Shown here piece by piece: positions 23,201 to 35,160 of a stretch of DNA of 64,000 nt. The position numbers and the translations under genes are program-made. This DNA comes from Echinococcus granulosus (lineage: Eukaryota; Platyhelminthes; Cestoda; Cyclophyllidea; Taeniidae), in assembly GCF_000524195.1 (NCBI RefSeq), contig NW_020170386.1, positions 1,016,105-1,080,104 of the forward strand. The letters are read 5' to 3'. Below the pieces are notes generated by a model that worked only from the letters and a program-made list of their open reading frames with translations, ran no database searches and was not told the DNA's origin. Within the stretch, counting starts at the first letter, position 1. Every line of letters starts with the position of its first letter.

Positions 23201-26200
23201 ATAATATCCAGTAAAATGCTTTGCGAACGGAGCCGTGAGCGTAGAAGAAAATTACAAATTCCACAGAAATAAAAATAATTATATCCCAAATGCTAATGAG
23301 GTAGATCATTTTACAACAATTGAGGATTTTCCTGCTTTTCCAGGCTGAAGTGAGAATCCGTTTGATGGGCTACGTAACCATTGGCCGGAATTTGAAATAG
23401 GATAACTGAAACGCTACGTGGCGTAAGCCTCTGCCAGTAAGGGTGGAAGCGAATTATCACACAGTTGCTTGAGCTGTCAAATCCTTGAAGGATATCTAGA
23501 CCTTGCTACTGAAACGTTAGGACAGAGCAGCGTGTGGTGAGCTTCAGACACCCTCGAAGCATCATTATTCCCAAGTCACGAAGTCATCGTACTTATAGGG
23601 TTTTTTAAAAACGCAACACAATATATGCAACTGTTTGAGACGGCACTATTTTTACGTCTATTTTTGGCCATTCTATTCGCATTAAGACTAAGTCATTAGT
23701 CCAACTATTATGCAGTAACAGTTATTTTAACGGGATATTAAGTGGAGGACATTTTCTCAAGATTTTCGGCACAGGCGAAACTCCCCCCAAACTTAAGCCA
23801 GTGAAAATTGTGCAATTCTAGGCGGAAAGATACGGGGCGTAATACGATGTTTTGAATTACAGAGCGCAATAATTTGATCTAGTCCGCTAAGGCAGTGTAA
23901 CCAACCGACTTAGGTTCTTCGCTAGACATGGTCCAGTCAGCGAAATTTTCCGAAAAGCCCATCATGAAAAGGTTGAAAATTATTGCTTGATAGGTAATTT
24001 ATCAATCCCAGTAGGGGTATGGGATCTTGATGACTCCTAGGTATCCCTATGCACATGCGCATTGCCTGCAACCGATCCAGTTCATATTTCTTCAATGGTC
24101 ATAAACCTAGAATGAAAGTGCTCCAACTTATGGTGGCATTTCAGTTTCAACCGATAAGGTGGGATGCCAGGAAGACATGGAAATCTTTTTATGATGATCC
24201 TTACATGTTGAGCTCTGCCAGTGCTTTAATAATTTTTTTAAAGACGATTATATGGATCCACGTGCTCGATGAATTGTTATGGAATTATTAGTAAAAAGCG
24301 TAAGATGCTCAAACTTGGAATCGAGTGGTATGTGATATTGCCCAACAATTGGTTTAGGTGTCAAATACTAAGAATCAATTCGCGGCACTTCCGGTGAGGT
24401 TTGTGAAAAGGAGGTATCTTTAATTAACTTGTTTAATTATTATAGGGGAACAGCGCGGAGCAATACACTAACTGCATACAAGTTCTGTGCGATTTCATGA
24501 CGCGAAATTCCATCCAAACATAAATCGGTCTGAGCGAAGGCGAGAGACAACGCAAGTCAAAAGTCCAAGCTTGGGACATAAATAGCACCCCACTGCTGCG
24601 CCAGGGCAGCGGATGCAAGCACCTCTGTTTGGAGGATGGAGAGCAGGTACCTATAACACAATTGCAGTTTCACACTTTTGGGAACTCTGCCACTTTTGTA
24701 GTCAAGTCTGAGTCGCACAGTAAAAAAATAAATCTAGACTAGGTAAAGGTGATAACTGAGTTAGGACATTTTAGTTGGCTTAAAGCACCCTGAGCTTCCA
24801 ATTAAAACAGGACCTCCTCGGACAATTAAGTCAGTTTCACTCAGAGTATGAACAACGCCATCAACCATCCCAAAGTTGCCTTAATCATGCATCAAGCATC
24901 ACCAGCCCTACATCATCTATTCAGATTATACCTTAATACCATTGGAAGCCGTAGGGGCTTGGATACCCAACACACTTTTAGCCATCAACAGTTTATTTCA
25001 TTGCCATTCCACAAATGCAAAAATGAGCAATCCCACAAGTGAGCACCATGGAGGATGAGATCACAACAAAAAGTCCTACTCCATTTGCATATCATTAATG
25101 TGTTTGTGTACATATGAAAAAGCGTTGTCACAGACAAGGCCCTTGGCTTAGTCAGTTCAAATTTGAGTGTAGCACGTTAGCGGAGCTCAAAACCCGCGCA
25201 GTTTATTAGCTTCAAGGAAAAACATTCAAGGAAAAAGACGAACAGGAAAATCAGGATATCAAGGTCGGTTGGGGAGGGTAAAATACTCCATATAAATAAA
25301 CTATTACAGTAGCAGAATACAAAAAGAGTGCCAAGAAAGCAGAGGGGACTTCAGCATCCACCCAACCGGTTTGCAGTGAGGTGAAATACAGGAAACGGGA
25401 GAACAAGTGATTATTAGCGAAAAAAGACACGAAATGACTAAAAATGGTGACGGTGATTTTGCATGAATAGATGTGCGCTGGAGTGTATAGAGTTTGAGAC
25501 GTTCGCATATAGAGGCGAGTAAATTACGGGATAAGCAGGTGTGCAGATTGTCATCTCTTAAAGACGATGGAGAGCAGAAGGTGTAGGAGGCAGCGCTGGC
25601 GACGATAATAGAGTCCACGGCCCTTCGCATCGCTCCGATAGATGAAGGAACTGGACGTGGTGACTGGTGGTTGAGGAGAGGAAGGAGATATCCGCGCCTA
25701 GCAGATGCTGCATTTTTTCTTCGTCCGTGTCTTTTTGGGGACCGGTGTTCGGTTGTTTATTTGACGCACCAAATCAAAGAACACCTAAAATCCACCATAG
25801 ATGGATCAACCAGCGTGATTTTAACGAGCGCTACATTAAAAACACCAACGATCCGCCTAAGGCAGGTTTTGCAACTACCGGGCCTATTCGCCAAGCCAGT
25901 TTTGAGCTACAACAGCGAACTTCTAAAAAGAGAACGAGATTTTAAATACGTACTTCTACTTCCGCAAAAATGCCCAGAAGTTTTTGCTTTTGAAACGGTG
26001 TTTATTAATTACTAGCATAAACCATCACGGAATTATCATCGCTACGCGTAATGGCGTCGTTTAGTCTAATGGTACGAAGTACCAACTCATAACCTTACTT
26101 AATTTTAGGGCAAAAAGCAGAGGCGATCATGTAAAAACAACCACTTGTTTTTATCTTGGTCTTTATAGTGGCCAAATAACACCACTTGTATTTAAGATAT

Positions 26201-27060
26201 TAAGCTTTAAAGTTTTAATTCTTCGTTGACCGGTTTATAAGTCTTTTGTTTTTACAGAAAAACGGTTTAAAAGGGTACACATCCCAAATCCAGTATATTT
26301 ATCGAAATCCGGTTAGAAGAATTTGGGAATACCAATAAGACATTTCGTTAGGGAATAAACAGTTTAGCAATAAGGAATGAATGACGTTTTTTTCGTCTCA
26401 TGACCCCCGAAGAGAAAAGTATTGATATGGAATTTCGCCCAATATGTGGATAAAAGCAATGCTTCATTCCACTTCAGGAATACGAATGCCCATACCAGAG
26501 AATTTTCTACGCTGAGAAGAAATAGAAAGCCTCGAATAAATTTTTGAAATCAAATCGAGGTTCCATAACGTTTGAATGCCTACACCAAGGAAATAGAAAA
26601 TAGCTCTAGCTAATTTTTTGGATAAAATCACTTCCAACTAGAACAAGGGCCTTAAACAGTTGTGCCAGAAAATGTGGTGGTATTTGAAAGCAATGAACGA
26701 TTGTACTAACTGTTCAAAAGATAGATAAATACGTAACACAAATGTAAAAAACAACCATTGACCTTACTTGGCCTTTCCATCGTAAACAAGCCAGTGTAAC
26801 ATAATCAACGCCTAAAGACTTGCACTCCCAGCATTGTGTAAACTTCCTGGCGGAAATTGTTTATGCACACCCCGCAATGCAGCAAGTCTGAATGCTCCAT
26901 TGGGGAAGGCAAGGTTCGAAAGCGCCCCCAAATCCTTTTTTTCAAAGAAACATAGGCGTGCAGATTGAATGGAAAGGTGAAAAGGGAGTAGTGAAGGTCA
27001 AAGAGAAGCGAGCGTTTAATGTATGCACGCGTAGACACTGAAAGTAAGAGCCTCGAGAGG
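20250..27060. other. Gene-poor stretch upstream of the FW-peptide gene
   Basis: No supported gene. A short hydrophobic frame at 20870-20930 and overlapping frames at 25304-26015 were considered and not called. The missing last RAP1 exon should lie somewhere on the minus strand below 28003, but I could not find a VRQI-like or CAAX-ending frame here. Confidence 0.45.
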
Positions 27061-27069
27061 AGATCTTAG

Positions 27070-27350
27070 TATCACATGCACATACGCACGTGCACATATA
27101 CAGCCTCGCCAGCTAGCACCTTGTGTGGTGTGATGCAATCACGAGCACAAGAGAGGATGTCAAAGGACGTAGAGGACAAGAGAGAGAGGTGGGGCTGCGG
27201 TACTCCATGGCGGATGCAGCAAAAACCTCCCAGCGATACTAGGTGCGAGCGCGCGCGCGCGCATGCACACACTCGCCAAAGATGACTCATAGCGAGCCAG
27301 CGTAAGCACGCATATGCACATGCGCACCCACATACAGGTCGTCGTGTGGT
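27070..27350. repeat. Alternating purine-pyrimidine tract with (GC)n core
   Basis: A (GC)n run at about 27248-27262 sits inside a longer stretch full of CACATGCGC/GTGCACAT-type alternations. Such DNA can adopt the Z form. No coding support on either strand. Confidence 0.45.
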
Positions 27351-28002
27351 CGCTAGAATGCTAACACGAATGCGTGCGCAAGTATTTTGCTTACACGGGC
27401 TTTCATGGCACTAAGCTGTACGCATGTGTACACATTTAGTCAATGTACAAGCACAAACTCCATTCACTCGACACAAGGAAGTGGGAGAGGGCGCGCACTC
27501 GGTGAAAGAGTTGGGGTGTTTCAATCCAATCGCACTTATTTAGACTATTCAGAAACAGACAAATGACTCTAACAAGACGACCATTTCCAAAATCAGCTAC
27601 ATTACATGAAAAAAGGCCTAATATGTTTACTTAGCCTCAAACAAGCCATTAAATTTTCGCCTCACCTCAAGTTGATGCAAATAGTTATGCCGAGGCCGCT
27701 AAAGGGCAAACGTCTGGGTAAAAGAGAGCTTAAGACCTCATATGCGACACTTAAAAGTGTTTTTAATATAAAAGCGATTACTTGGAGTGAATATTGGAAT
27801 GCAGAAACTTTGAAGGACCGATTCAAATATAGGCACCTGTTCTAACGCTAGAAACGTGCTTTAGATAAAAGTAAACAGGCTTATGAAGGAAATTCCACGT
27901 TTCTGAACTTAGATAAGGTATGATTCGGGTGATACCCGAGCTACCCACACAACATACGTCTGGAAAATGAAATGAGACGGAGGGGGGGCTAGAAAAGATT
28001 AC

Positions 28003-28880
28003 CTCATTGACGTTGATTTTGGCTTTCGCACTGGTCTCCATAAAAACACAATTCCAATTTCTGGCCAGAGTTTGGCCTTGCTCCCTGCCCACGACACGCT
28101 CGTTGTCAAGATCACACTTGTTTCCCACCAGCACTAGAGGTACCTCGTGCGTGTCCTTCACGCGCAGAATCTGCTCGTAGAGATCTGCCAAGTCATTGAA
28201 GGTGGACTGGGAGGTAATAGAGTAGCACAGCACAAACCCCTGACCGTTTTTCATATAGAGGTCGCGCATAGCCGTGAATTGCTCCTACAAATGATGTAAG
28301 TTTTATGGTCCAACACAAACTACAGCCCCCTCATGACCTGGCTTGAGGTGTCAAGAGGGCGTCCAACCGACAAATACTAAAACTAACCATTAAGAACAAG
28401 TCTACTCAAGATTCAATCGCACCCAACAAGCACTACGCCTGTGTTTACACCCCGCCAGTGGCTTCAATGAAAGCTTTCCCCAGTGAGAAAAATGTCTATG
28501 TAAAAGAGTGGTACCAAGGTTTATCTGATTTCGAACAATGAGACGTAGAGAAAATAAAACCTCTGGCGTCACCGAAGGGGCAATCAGTTAAGCTGAATTA
28601 TACGAAGTTAACCTAATTAGTAAAAAATGCTTCGGCGCAACAGTCGGTACCCTTCAATATTTGAGAAGAATTGGGAGAAAAGGACGCGATCACATACTGT
28701 GCCTGCAGTATCGAGAATTTCGAGCATGCACTGCTGGCCATCCACGTCGATTTGCTTCCTGTAACTATCCTCGATAGTAGGATCGTACTTTTCGACGAAA
28801 ATGCTTTGTACAAACTGCACCGTCAGTGCGCTTTTGCCAACACCTCCGCTGCCGAGAACCACCAACTTGTATTCTCGCAT
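28003..28880 (-). CDS. RAP1: RAP1 small GTPase, first two coding exons (3' end not found)
   Basis: Exon 1 (28880..28698) encodes residues 1-61 starting [20 protein letters not shown]: the G1 P-loop, effector loop [12 protein letters not shown], and G3 DTAGT. Thr61 after DTAG, instead of the Gln of RAS, is the Rap hallmark. Donor GTATGT. Exon 2 (28284..28003, after TTTGTAG) continues [17 protein letters not shown] in phase 0, then G4 NKCD and G5 [12 protein letters not shown], ending at donor GAG/GTAATC. Together 155 residues of a protein usually about 184 long; the C-terminal helix and prenylated CAAX tail lie in a further exon that I could not locate. RAP1 cycles GTP/GDP at membranes and controls integrin activation, adhesion and ERK signalling in animals. 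The effector region is intact, so this is a working copy, not a pseudogene. The 0.4 kb intron at 28285-28697 is ordinary. Confidence 0.93.
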
Positions 28881-28899
28881 GACCGTGATTCCACGTGAG

Positions 28900-30410
28900 A
28901 CCAACAATTGCTCACACACAGAGGCTTTTGAAAAAAAAGGTGAATTACGAATTACTACGATCGGCACCACCCACCGAGGTGGTAGAATAAAGTTTCAGTT
29001 AAGGGCAAAGAACTAGAACCAAGCAGTCTAAGTAACAGGGGTTTACTCAAAAGAGACTATATCACTACATCATGTGGCTTTCAACATTATAAGGGAACAT
29101 GGTGCAAAAAATGGACTAAGGTTAGTAATTTGACAAATATTCACTTTTAAGAGCTTGGTAAAATGAAGTTCTGATTTACCACCATGTGTAAGAAGTTGAA
29201 TCTAGGAGAATACACAAATGTCAAAATCAAAGGATACCACTCCCACAAAGAATAATAAATAAAACATTTAATGGGCCCATATAATCAAACATTGGTACAA
29301 CGGGCGGGGAACCACATACGACATGGACGCTCGTACAAGAAACTGTATAGACGTAAGGAAATTTGGGATATGAAAAGAAAATTGCTCAAAGATACAAATC
29401 TGATTAACTATGAAGAAGTGAATTCAAAACTTAAGTAGGGAGCAGAAGCCGATTAAACGTCAGATGGTCATATACTAAGACAACTCAAAAAAATGTGCCC
29501 AAGAGCCAAGAAACCAACTAATTATAAAGGATTGGATGCAAAATGACTCCTGATATTGCGAAATTCCACGGGCATAAGGAATAATTTGTAAGAAAGCACA
29601 CTTTAATCGAATTAGACCAGCTAGGCACTAATTCGTAAAAGTGTGTTTTAAAAGAAAACGTCCATAAAGTAAGATAAGCGCCTCTCATGAAAGTACCACG
29701 ATTTTTGCAAGAAAGTTGTACAATGCAGTTCCAAAGCACCGAGGAAAAAGCACCACAACGATGCTAGACTCACACTAACCGCGCTATGAAGCGGGGCAAT
29801 CAAAAAACGCAGCTAAACCAATTGCATTATCACAAGTCATACTAATTTTATCGCCATAAACAGAGCCTTTAATTTATCCAAGACAGTAAAACTTCCTTAA
29901 AATGCACAAAGCAAATGCGCAGAAGGTGAGAAAATAGGCATCAGAAAAAATATAAAAAAACAGAATTCTTTTAAAATTCTGGAAATGGGTTTTAACTTAT
30001 TGCTGCGTGGGGCATAAAAATTTAGCTGTTAAGTTTTCAAATTTTCTTGGCGACACGAGAAGTGTATTTGTTTTCTAAATTTGTACACATAAAGTAATAC
30101 CTTGCTTGATTAGCTCTTGCCTCTAATATGACAGAACTTTCGCACTTTCGTCGAACAGCATAGACTCCGGGCTATGCCATTAGCATCCCAGCTCCTTTGT
30201 TCGTCAGCAGTATATTTTCTGTCCAGTAATGTCGCTCCTTTGGACTTTAGTCAGGACCCGTATATGCTTAAAAGTTAAAAATTTATTCAAATTTTTTGCA
30301 TTAATATTTTTTAAACTTTATCCAGTGTTGTTGTATGTTACGAAACGCTTTCATTATAATTCTCAATTTTTGCAGCGCCCTGATACTTTCCTGTAAACGA
30401 ACAAAGACCC
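28900..30410. other. 1.5 kb upstream of RAP1, no gene seen
   Basis: Includes the RAP1 5' UTR side; a pyrimidine-rich TTTTTTTTCAAAAG on the minus strand near 28930 could be an acceptor for a 5' exon or spliced leader. Otherwise chance frames. Confidence 0.45.
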
Positions 30411-30414
30411 CAAT

Positions 30415-30610
30415 TGTAATACGATAGTGGTTTATCCCTTGGTTCTGGTGAGGCGCCACTTTTGTACTTTGAATTAGTCTCCTTGTACCTCGCTGGGTGG
30501 GCTGGCCTTTTGGGCCATGCCAACAGCCCAGACACCTTCTCTGCGCTGAATATGTATTCTGCCCGAGTATTTTGTCTTCTTTCGTCTTCAGGGGGTCCTG
30601 GGACGCTACA
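30415..30610 (+). mobile_element. Solo LTR, copy 3
   Basis: 196 bp from TGTAATACGATAG to GGACGCTACA, flanked by a perfect 4-bp duplication CAAT (30411-30414 and 30611-30614). Same family and orientation as 631-823. No internal sequence attached. Confidence 0.85.
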
Positions 30611-30914
30611 CAATACCTGGGCAGCATGTGCACATATTCAACATACGGAAGTGCCTAAGACTACTGGCATGGTCCGCATACCAGTCTGTCTGGCGAAGGT
30701 ACAATGTCCAGGACAAAATGTGGCTTTCAACAAAATCGAGATATGATGTAGGACGGGGCCCGTAAGTCCCGTCTTCCCCGTTTCTCGTACCCTTGTAACA
30801 ATGAGGTTGGTTTGATTTCACCATATTTATTAAGACAAGTGAATGTGGAAAACCAATACAGAGTTTAGGGGGATTAGAATCCGTAACCGCTCTCAGGCTT
30901 GCAAACGTCGACTC
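30611..30914. other. Spacer between solo LTR and gypsy fragment
   Basis: No gene recognised. May contain old retroelement sequence (the tract after 30640 is less AT-rich than its surroundings), but no family could be assigned. Confidence 0.4.
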
Positions 30915-31024
30915 TGTGACGAGGTTCTATTCGTACCCCCGCCTCCTCTCTGAAAGGAACAATAAAACAGTATAAGTATTATATAGCCCCCTAGTCCTTT
31001 TAGTACTGTCCCCAGTGCTACCAA

Positions 31025-31653
31025 CTATGAGCTCCTCTCGAAGTTCCCAACTGGATGTTTCCTGTCTTCGGTCGGGGCATAAATCTCATCCTCATATTCA
31101 ACCGGTGGTGGCCCTTTGTAAGGTCTCATCATGTTGTGATGAACGGTTACCGGCCATGTGCGTAGTTTTGCATTGCGGACGAGGTAGTTTGTAGGTGAAA
31201 GCACTTTCACCACCCGAACTTGGTATTTGTTCCATGGGTGATGGAACTTTCGGTGTGTTCCAGGTGAGGAAACCGGTCTGCAAATTTTCACTGTCTCCTT
31301 CTCGGTAGACCCTCGTCCGGCGGTGTCGGTCATAATATTTCTTCAGCCTAACATAAGACAGCCGGAAGTGTTTGCGTGCGATATTAAAAGCTTCTCCTAC
31401 GCCTTCTTTTGGGCGCAGTATGTACGCTGGAACATTGTTGACTGATTCGTCGGTGTTTGGAAGGAAGATGTCGGAAGGCACTCCCAATTCACGACCTATG
31501 AGCATCTTGAACGGAGGAACACCCATTGGTGTACAGACCGTGGGTCTGTATGCGAGAACACGCCCTAGACTTAAATCCCAGTCACCTAGTTATGCGTCTT
31601 TAGTGAAGGCCTTCAGTAGTCCGATTAGATTGCGATTTGTTCTTTCCGCCAGG
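31025..31653 (-). pseudogene. Ty3/gypsy integrase fragment (broken)
   Basis: Read on the minus strand it starts with AERTNRNLIGLLKAFTKDA, the region around the catalytic Glu of the DDE core. It continues through MGVPPFKMLIGRELG and AFNIARKHFRLSYVRLKKYYDRH, and after a frame change reaches the C-terminal domain (KFHHPWNKYQVRVVKVLSP, HHNMMRPYKGPPP), ending at TAG 31025. The in-frame stop near the start (after FTKDA) and the frame change near 31290 show it is not functional. The upstream catalytic core is missing. Confidence 0.8.
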
Positions 31654-31800
31654 TTAAAAACAACGAAGGAGTTCTATCGTTCCTTCGCACCCTGGTACGA
31701 AGAGCTGCAGCAATATGATTTTACAGTCCAATACCGAAAAGGAAAAGGGCATGGTAATACGGATGCACTGTCCCACAGACAGACTCCAGCAGAAACAGGT
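31654..31800 (+). pseudogene. Ty3/gypsy RNase H C-terminal fragment
   Basis: The plus frame reads APWYEELQQYDFTVQYRKGK then GHGNTDALSHRQ, the usual end of gypsy RNase H before the integrase zinc knuckle. Reverse transcriptase and the catalytic RNase H residues are absent. It abuts the antisense integrase piece head to head at about 31653. Confidence 0.75.
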
Positions 31801-31899
31801 AACGTTATAGTATGCACCATATTTCCGAGTGACCTCCCTTCTTTTGGAAATGACGTGAACTTCGAAGACTGTCTCAAAACTGCTAAATTCAACCTCTTC

Positions 31900-32263
31900 C
31901 TTTATTCTCGGTCCCAAAGAATACCCCTAATTCGTAGCATTCTCCCCAATGATCTATTTTTGGCCACAGTCGACGCCGGCATCACCCACGATAATGACAT
32001 TGATCAATGTTGCGATACGTTGGCTCAACTCGTCATCGATGGGGAAGAACAAACCCTTGCTAGAGACTTCTTCCTCCGTTTCCAAAAAGCTGGCAAGAAC
32101 GACGAAGAGTACTCTACGAACCTTCGACACCTGGCGGAACGTGCTAAACAAGGTCGCTAATTGGATAACGGTGCAGTTTAGACATGGAGTCCGACCTCCA
32201 GCCTTGGTTGAGAAGCTAGGCGACGCGACGACCAACTCGCTCTTAGGCTTGAAGGACGTCGAC
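31900..32263 (+). pseudogene. Ty3/gypsy gag fragment
   Basis: A plus frame contains TLARDFFLRFQKAGKNDEEY and NLRHLAERAKQ, typical of the gag capsid region of gypsy elements. It then shifts to a second frame with VQFRHGVRPPALVEKLGD, the next conserved gag block. The frameshift near 32155 breaks it. It lies after the RNase H piece, the reverse of the normal order. Confidence 0.6.
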
Positions 32264-32332
32264 TGTCACAATTTTTGATTCGTAGCCCCGACTCTTCTCT
32301 GAAAGGACGATTAAAACAATATAAGTATTACA

Positions 32333-33250
32333 ATAAACATCAAACGTACTTTTAAGGTGTTGTTAGTGTCGTTTGACATGGGCCATGTACGAATACTTTC
32401 TTGAGTTAGCGATGTTGTTTCTGGGTGTTACGGTATGTTCATATTACTCAAAATGCTTAAAACATCCCAACTTTAAACAAAAGCCAAGTATGATTTGCTA
32501 TCGCGTTTGTTTTTTTTTACCATTCTGCTTAGTCCGCAGTCCCTAGCTGTCATGTAAAGTTACTTCTCAAGGCACAACAGAACTAAACTTTTCAATTAGT
32601 ACTGCACGCTGCCTTGCCTTGTGTGGATTTTATGTAGCTTTGTGGTGGAAGGGTAGGTACACTACAATGCTAGAGTAGTTTGGGTTAGGTAATAGTAGTT
32701 ATTTGCTCTACCGTGCATTGTCTTTGTAATGTATAAATCCTAAAAAGCTGGACGTCGTATAGTTTTGCCGAATTCATTACACTTCTAAAGTTGTATTTGT
32801 ATCCGTATTGCGAGGCGTAGGCTTTGTATGAATGTGTAATAGTAGAGCGCCTAATTCACAATCTCGGCTGCTGAAACCTGGCTGATTTGTGCAATCCGTT
32901 TTAGTTTTCCTATGTCTGGTTTGTTATTTTCTTTGTAAATACGAATACTGCACTTAATTCATCGTCATAACTTCCTAGATTGGCCTCTCTAATAGCTTGT
33001 TCCACGTTTTGTTTGTCGTAAAAGTCATGTTTAGCTTATCAACGTCTTAGTGGGAATTGGGTTGTACTGTCATATCCGGTATACTTGTATTTGGGCTTTT
33101 TTAGTGTCGTCTTCATACAATCTACCTGTCAATATTATGTATGGGCAGGATTTAAACTGTCCTTTTTGGCAATGCTCCTTTTGGCGTTTCCTCTGATAAT
33201 GTAATGTTTTGACGCGAGTTGAACCTATGGTTTTACTCTTATCTTCCCGC
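32333..33250. other. Intergenic sequence before the 33257 gene
   Basis: No gene seen. ATTGG motifs near 32977 and 33056 could be promoter CCAAT boxes for the next gene but are far apart. Confidence 0.45.
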
Positions 33251-33256
33251 GTAGGA

Positions 33257-34577
33257 ATGGCATCGGAAGAGGATATAAGACGATTGAAAATTGAGATGCG
33301 TAGCCTCAAGGCGCGTCATAATTCGCTCCTTCGCTTCATTAGTAATATGAATGAGAAACTTAACCAGCATGTGCGTCTGAACGATGCTTTTTTTCCTGAA
33401 ATATTTGCACCATATTACGCTTGTGCTGTAGACTTCCGCCTAGTACCACTCAGGCTTCGATGAGGTAGCTTTCACTCTTTCTGAATGAATTTGTTTGGAA
33501 GCACGATCATCACTTCATAGCTTTCCGTGAGATTGTGGTATTTAGTCACAGTCTTGGTTTGTAGTCTCATATGTTTATCTTACACCTGCTTACTTCAGCT
33601 TATCTAATTGGTTATGATATTTACTCTTATGGTGTAAATGGGTCTCATAAAATGAACGGTGGTGTTTACTATATTTTATCGTGCCTGATCAGCTTTTAGT
33701 TTGGTATGTTGCACCCAGAAATACTCGTTAATCCGAGTTGTTAACTTCTTTGATGCTGTAATTAGCTCAAAAAATGTGAAACTATGACGAGATCGGTTTC
33801 GATGCCATGCGAGGTGTCAGATATCTCTATTGCGGACTTGACACCCCCTATTTCTCTATTTCACCCTGTGGAGGAGGCCTCCGAGATGTCTTCAGCAGAT
33901 AGAGCCGAAATCTCACCCCATGATCCATCGACATCTCAAATGTGGGTTTTTTTGCAAGAACTTTCGATTTTTCTATTTCGCATACTTTTTCCCGATGCTA
34001 TACTGTTTTCTGCTACCCTCTAATTGGTGTTTTCCAGCATATGAATTGAAGTGGCTTACTAGTCCCCTTTTTTATGCGTGTTGACATCGTTGCCATAAAC
34101 GTGTGTTTTGAAGTTGTCTTGTATTGATATCTAGTTTTATCGTTGCTGTTGTTTTTAGGTTTGCGAATAATGAAAATAAAGAGCACCGAAAAGTTAAATC
34201 TTCCAAGCGACACAGAAAACGAAGGTACTCCTCGAGTTTGAGCTTTTATCTACCTGTGAATTTATCGAAAAGAAGCATTAGGTGTGCTGTTTTTTAATTT
34301 AACCTTGCCATCTGTTTTTATAATTTTTGGCTTTAACTTTGAGTAGAATCCTTATATGTACTAATTAGGTACCTCATATCCGGCAACGCGGCTTGGTGAT
34401 GCAAAGCTACAATAGGCGCTGTACTGCAAGAACTCATTATTTTTAACCACATCCGCTTTTCTCTACAATAAGTTAAGGTGGTAATTAAACTCTAAGTACT
34501 TCCATTTCAGAAGAATGCGTCATGTCAAGCCCACCAAAAAACAGCTTATGCGAGTTTTGAGGGAACTGGAACCGTGA
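33257..34577 (+). CDS. Small coiled-coil and basic-tail protein, four exons, unknown function
   Basis: Exons 33257-33370, 33766-33941, 34159-34224 and 34511-34577 join in phases 0, 2 and 2 and give 140 residues. The start MASEEDIRRLKIEMRSLKAR begins a predicted coiled coil (about residues 3-45). An acidic Ser/Pro segment follows (SDISIADLTPPISLF, EEASEMSSADRAEISP), then a very basic tract (KVKSSKRHRKRRRMRH), a plausible nuclear localisation signal, and the end KKQLMRVLRELEP before TGA. Acceptors are TTTTTAG and CATTTCAG; donor 3 is GAAG/GTACTC; the exon-1 donor CAT/GTGCGT is weaker and is the least certain joint. It lies 583 bp upstream of the RECQ1 start on the same strand, so they may share a promoter or a polycistronic transcript. 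I do not recognise the family; the layout (coiled coil, acidic linker, basic tail) would suit a chromatin or kinetochore subunit, but that is a guess. Confidence 0.6.
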
Positions 34578-35160
34578 ATTTTTTGGGCATATGTATAAGC
34601 ATTCATGTATTTCTGTGTTTCTATTTATTACAATATAGAATTGAACCTATACTCGTTTTTGTGAAGTGCTCGCTTCGGGTAGTGCTCATATGGTTGTTGT
34701 CTGACACTGAAGTTGTCTTTATAGGCCTCCTGGAGGCATTAGCCGAACTGCGACTTATAATTCAATACTGAACATGAACATTTGTCCGAATCAGCTGTCA
34801 TTTGCATTTTCGGATTTAATGCTGTGCTGAGACTTGTGTCAGGATGTGCTTTTGTCTGTTGATATCGTAGCCGGTTTCTAGTCAGATAGCCAAATGCCTC
34901 AGAGCTACTGCCAGCCTAGTGTTGCATTAATGCCAAGGTGACTAGTCGCTATTTTCAGTCCGTGCGCCAGGTAATGCGGCTGGTGTCTTTTACGCAGCAT
35001 AATTTTGCCGTAGTGGGCGTCGATCAAGTTGCGCATAATTCTTTTAAGTTCCGTTCCCTAATCCTTTAAGGCAAGGGTCGCAGCAGACAGCTTAAAACCC
35101 TGTAGTTGTCGAGGCACTTGCCTTCATTGTCTCTTTCGTGTTTCAGGTTTCTAGAGCACT

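Larger units (their letters stand above)
30915..32332. mobile_element. Scrambled Ty3/gypsy LTR retrotransposon remnant
   Basis: Two related direct repeats mark the ends: about 30915-30990 and 32264-32332. They share ATTCGTA-CCCCG, CTCTGAAAGGA and AAAACA-TATAAGTATTA, with an AATAAA in the left copy. Between them are an antisense integrase piece, a sense RNase H-end piece and a sense gag piece. An intact element runs LTR-gag-pol(RT-RNase H-IN)-LTR in one orientation, so this is a rearranged, dead composite. The nearby solo LTR at 30415 belongs to a different family. Confidence 0.75.

Noticed and set aside
25304..26015. Overlapping frames on both strands
   Set aside because: Frames shadow one another and none has splice sites or a domain.
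31949..32278. Antisense frame over the gag fragment as a host gene
   Set aside because: The sense strand carries gag blocks in two frames, so the antisense frame is a shadow.
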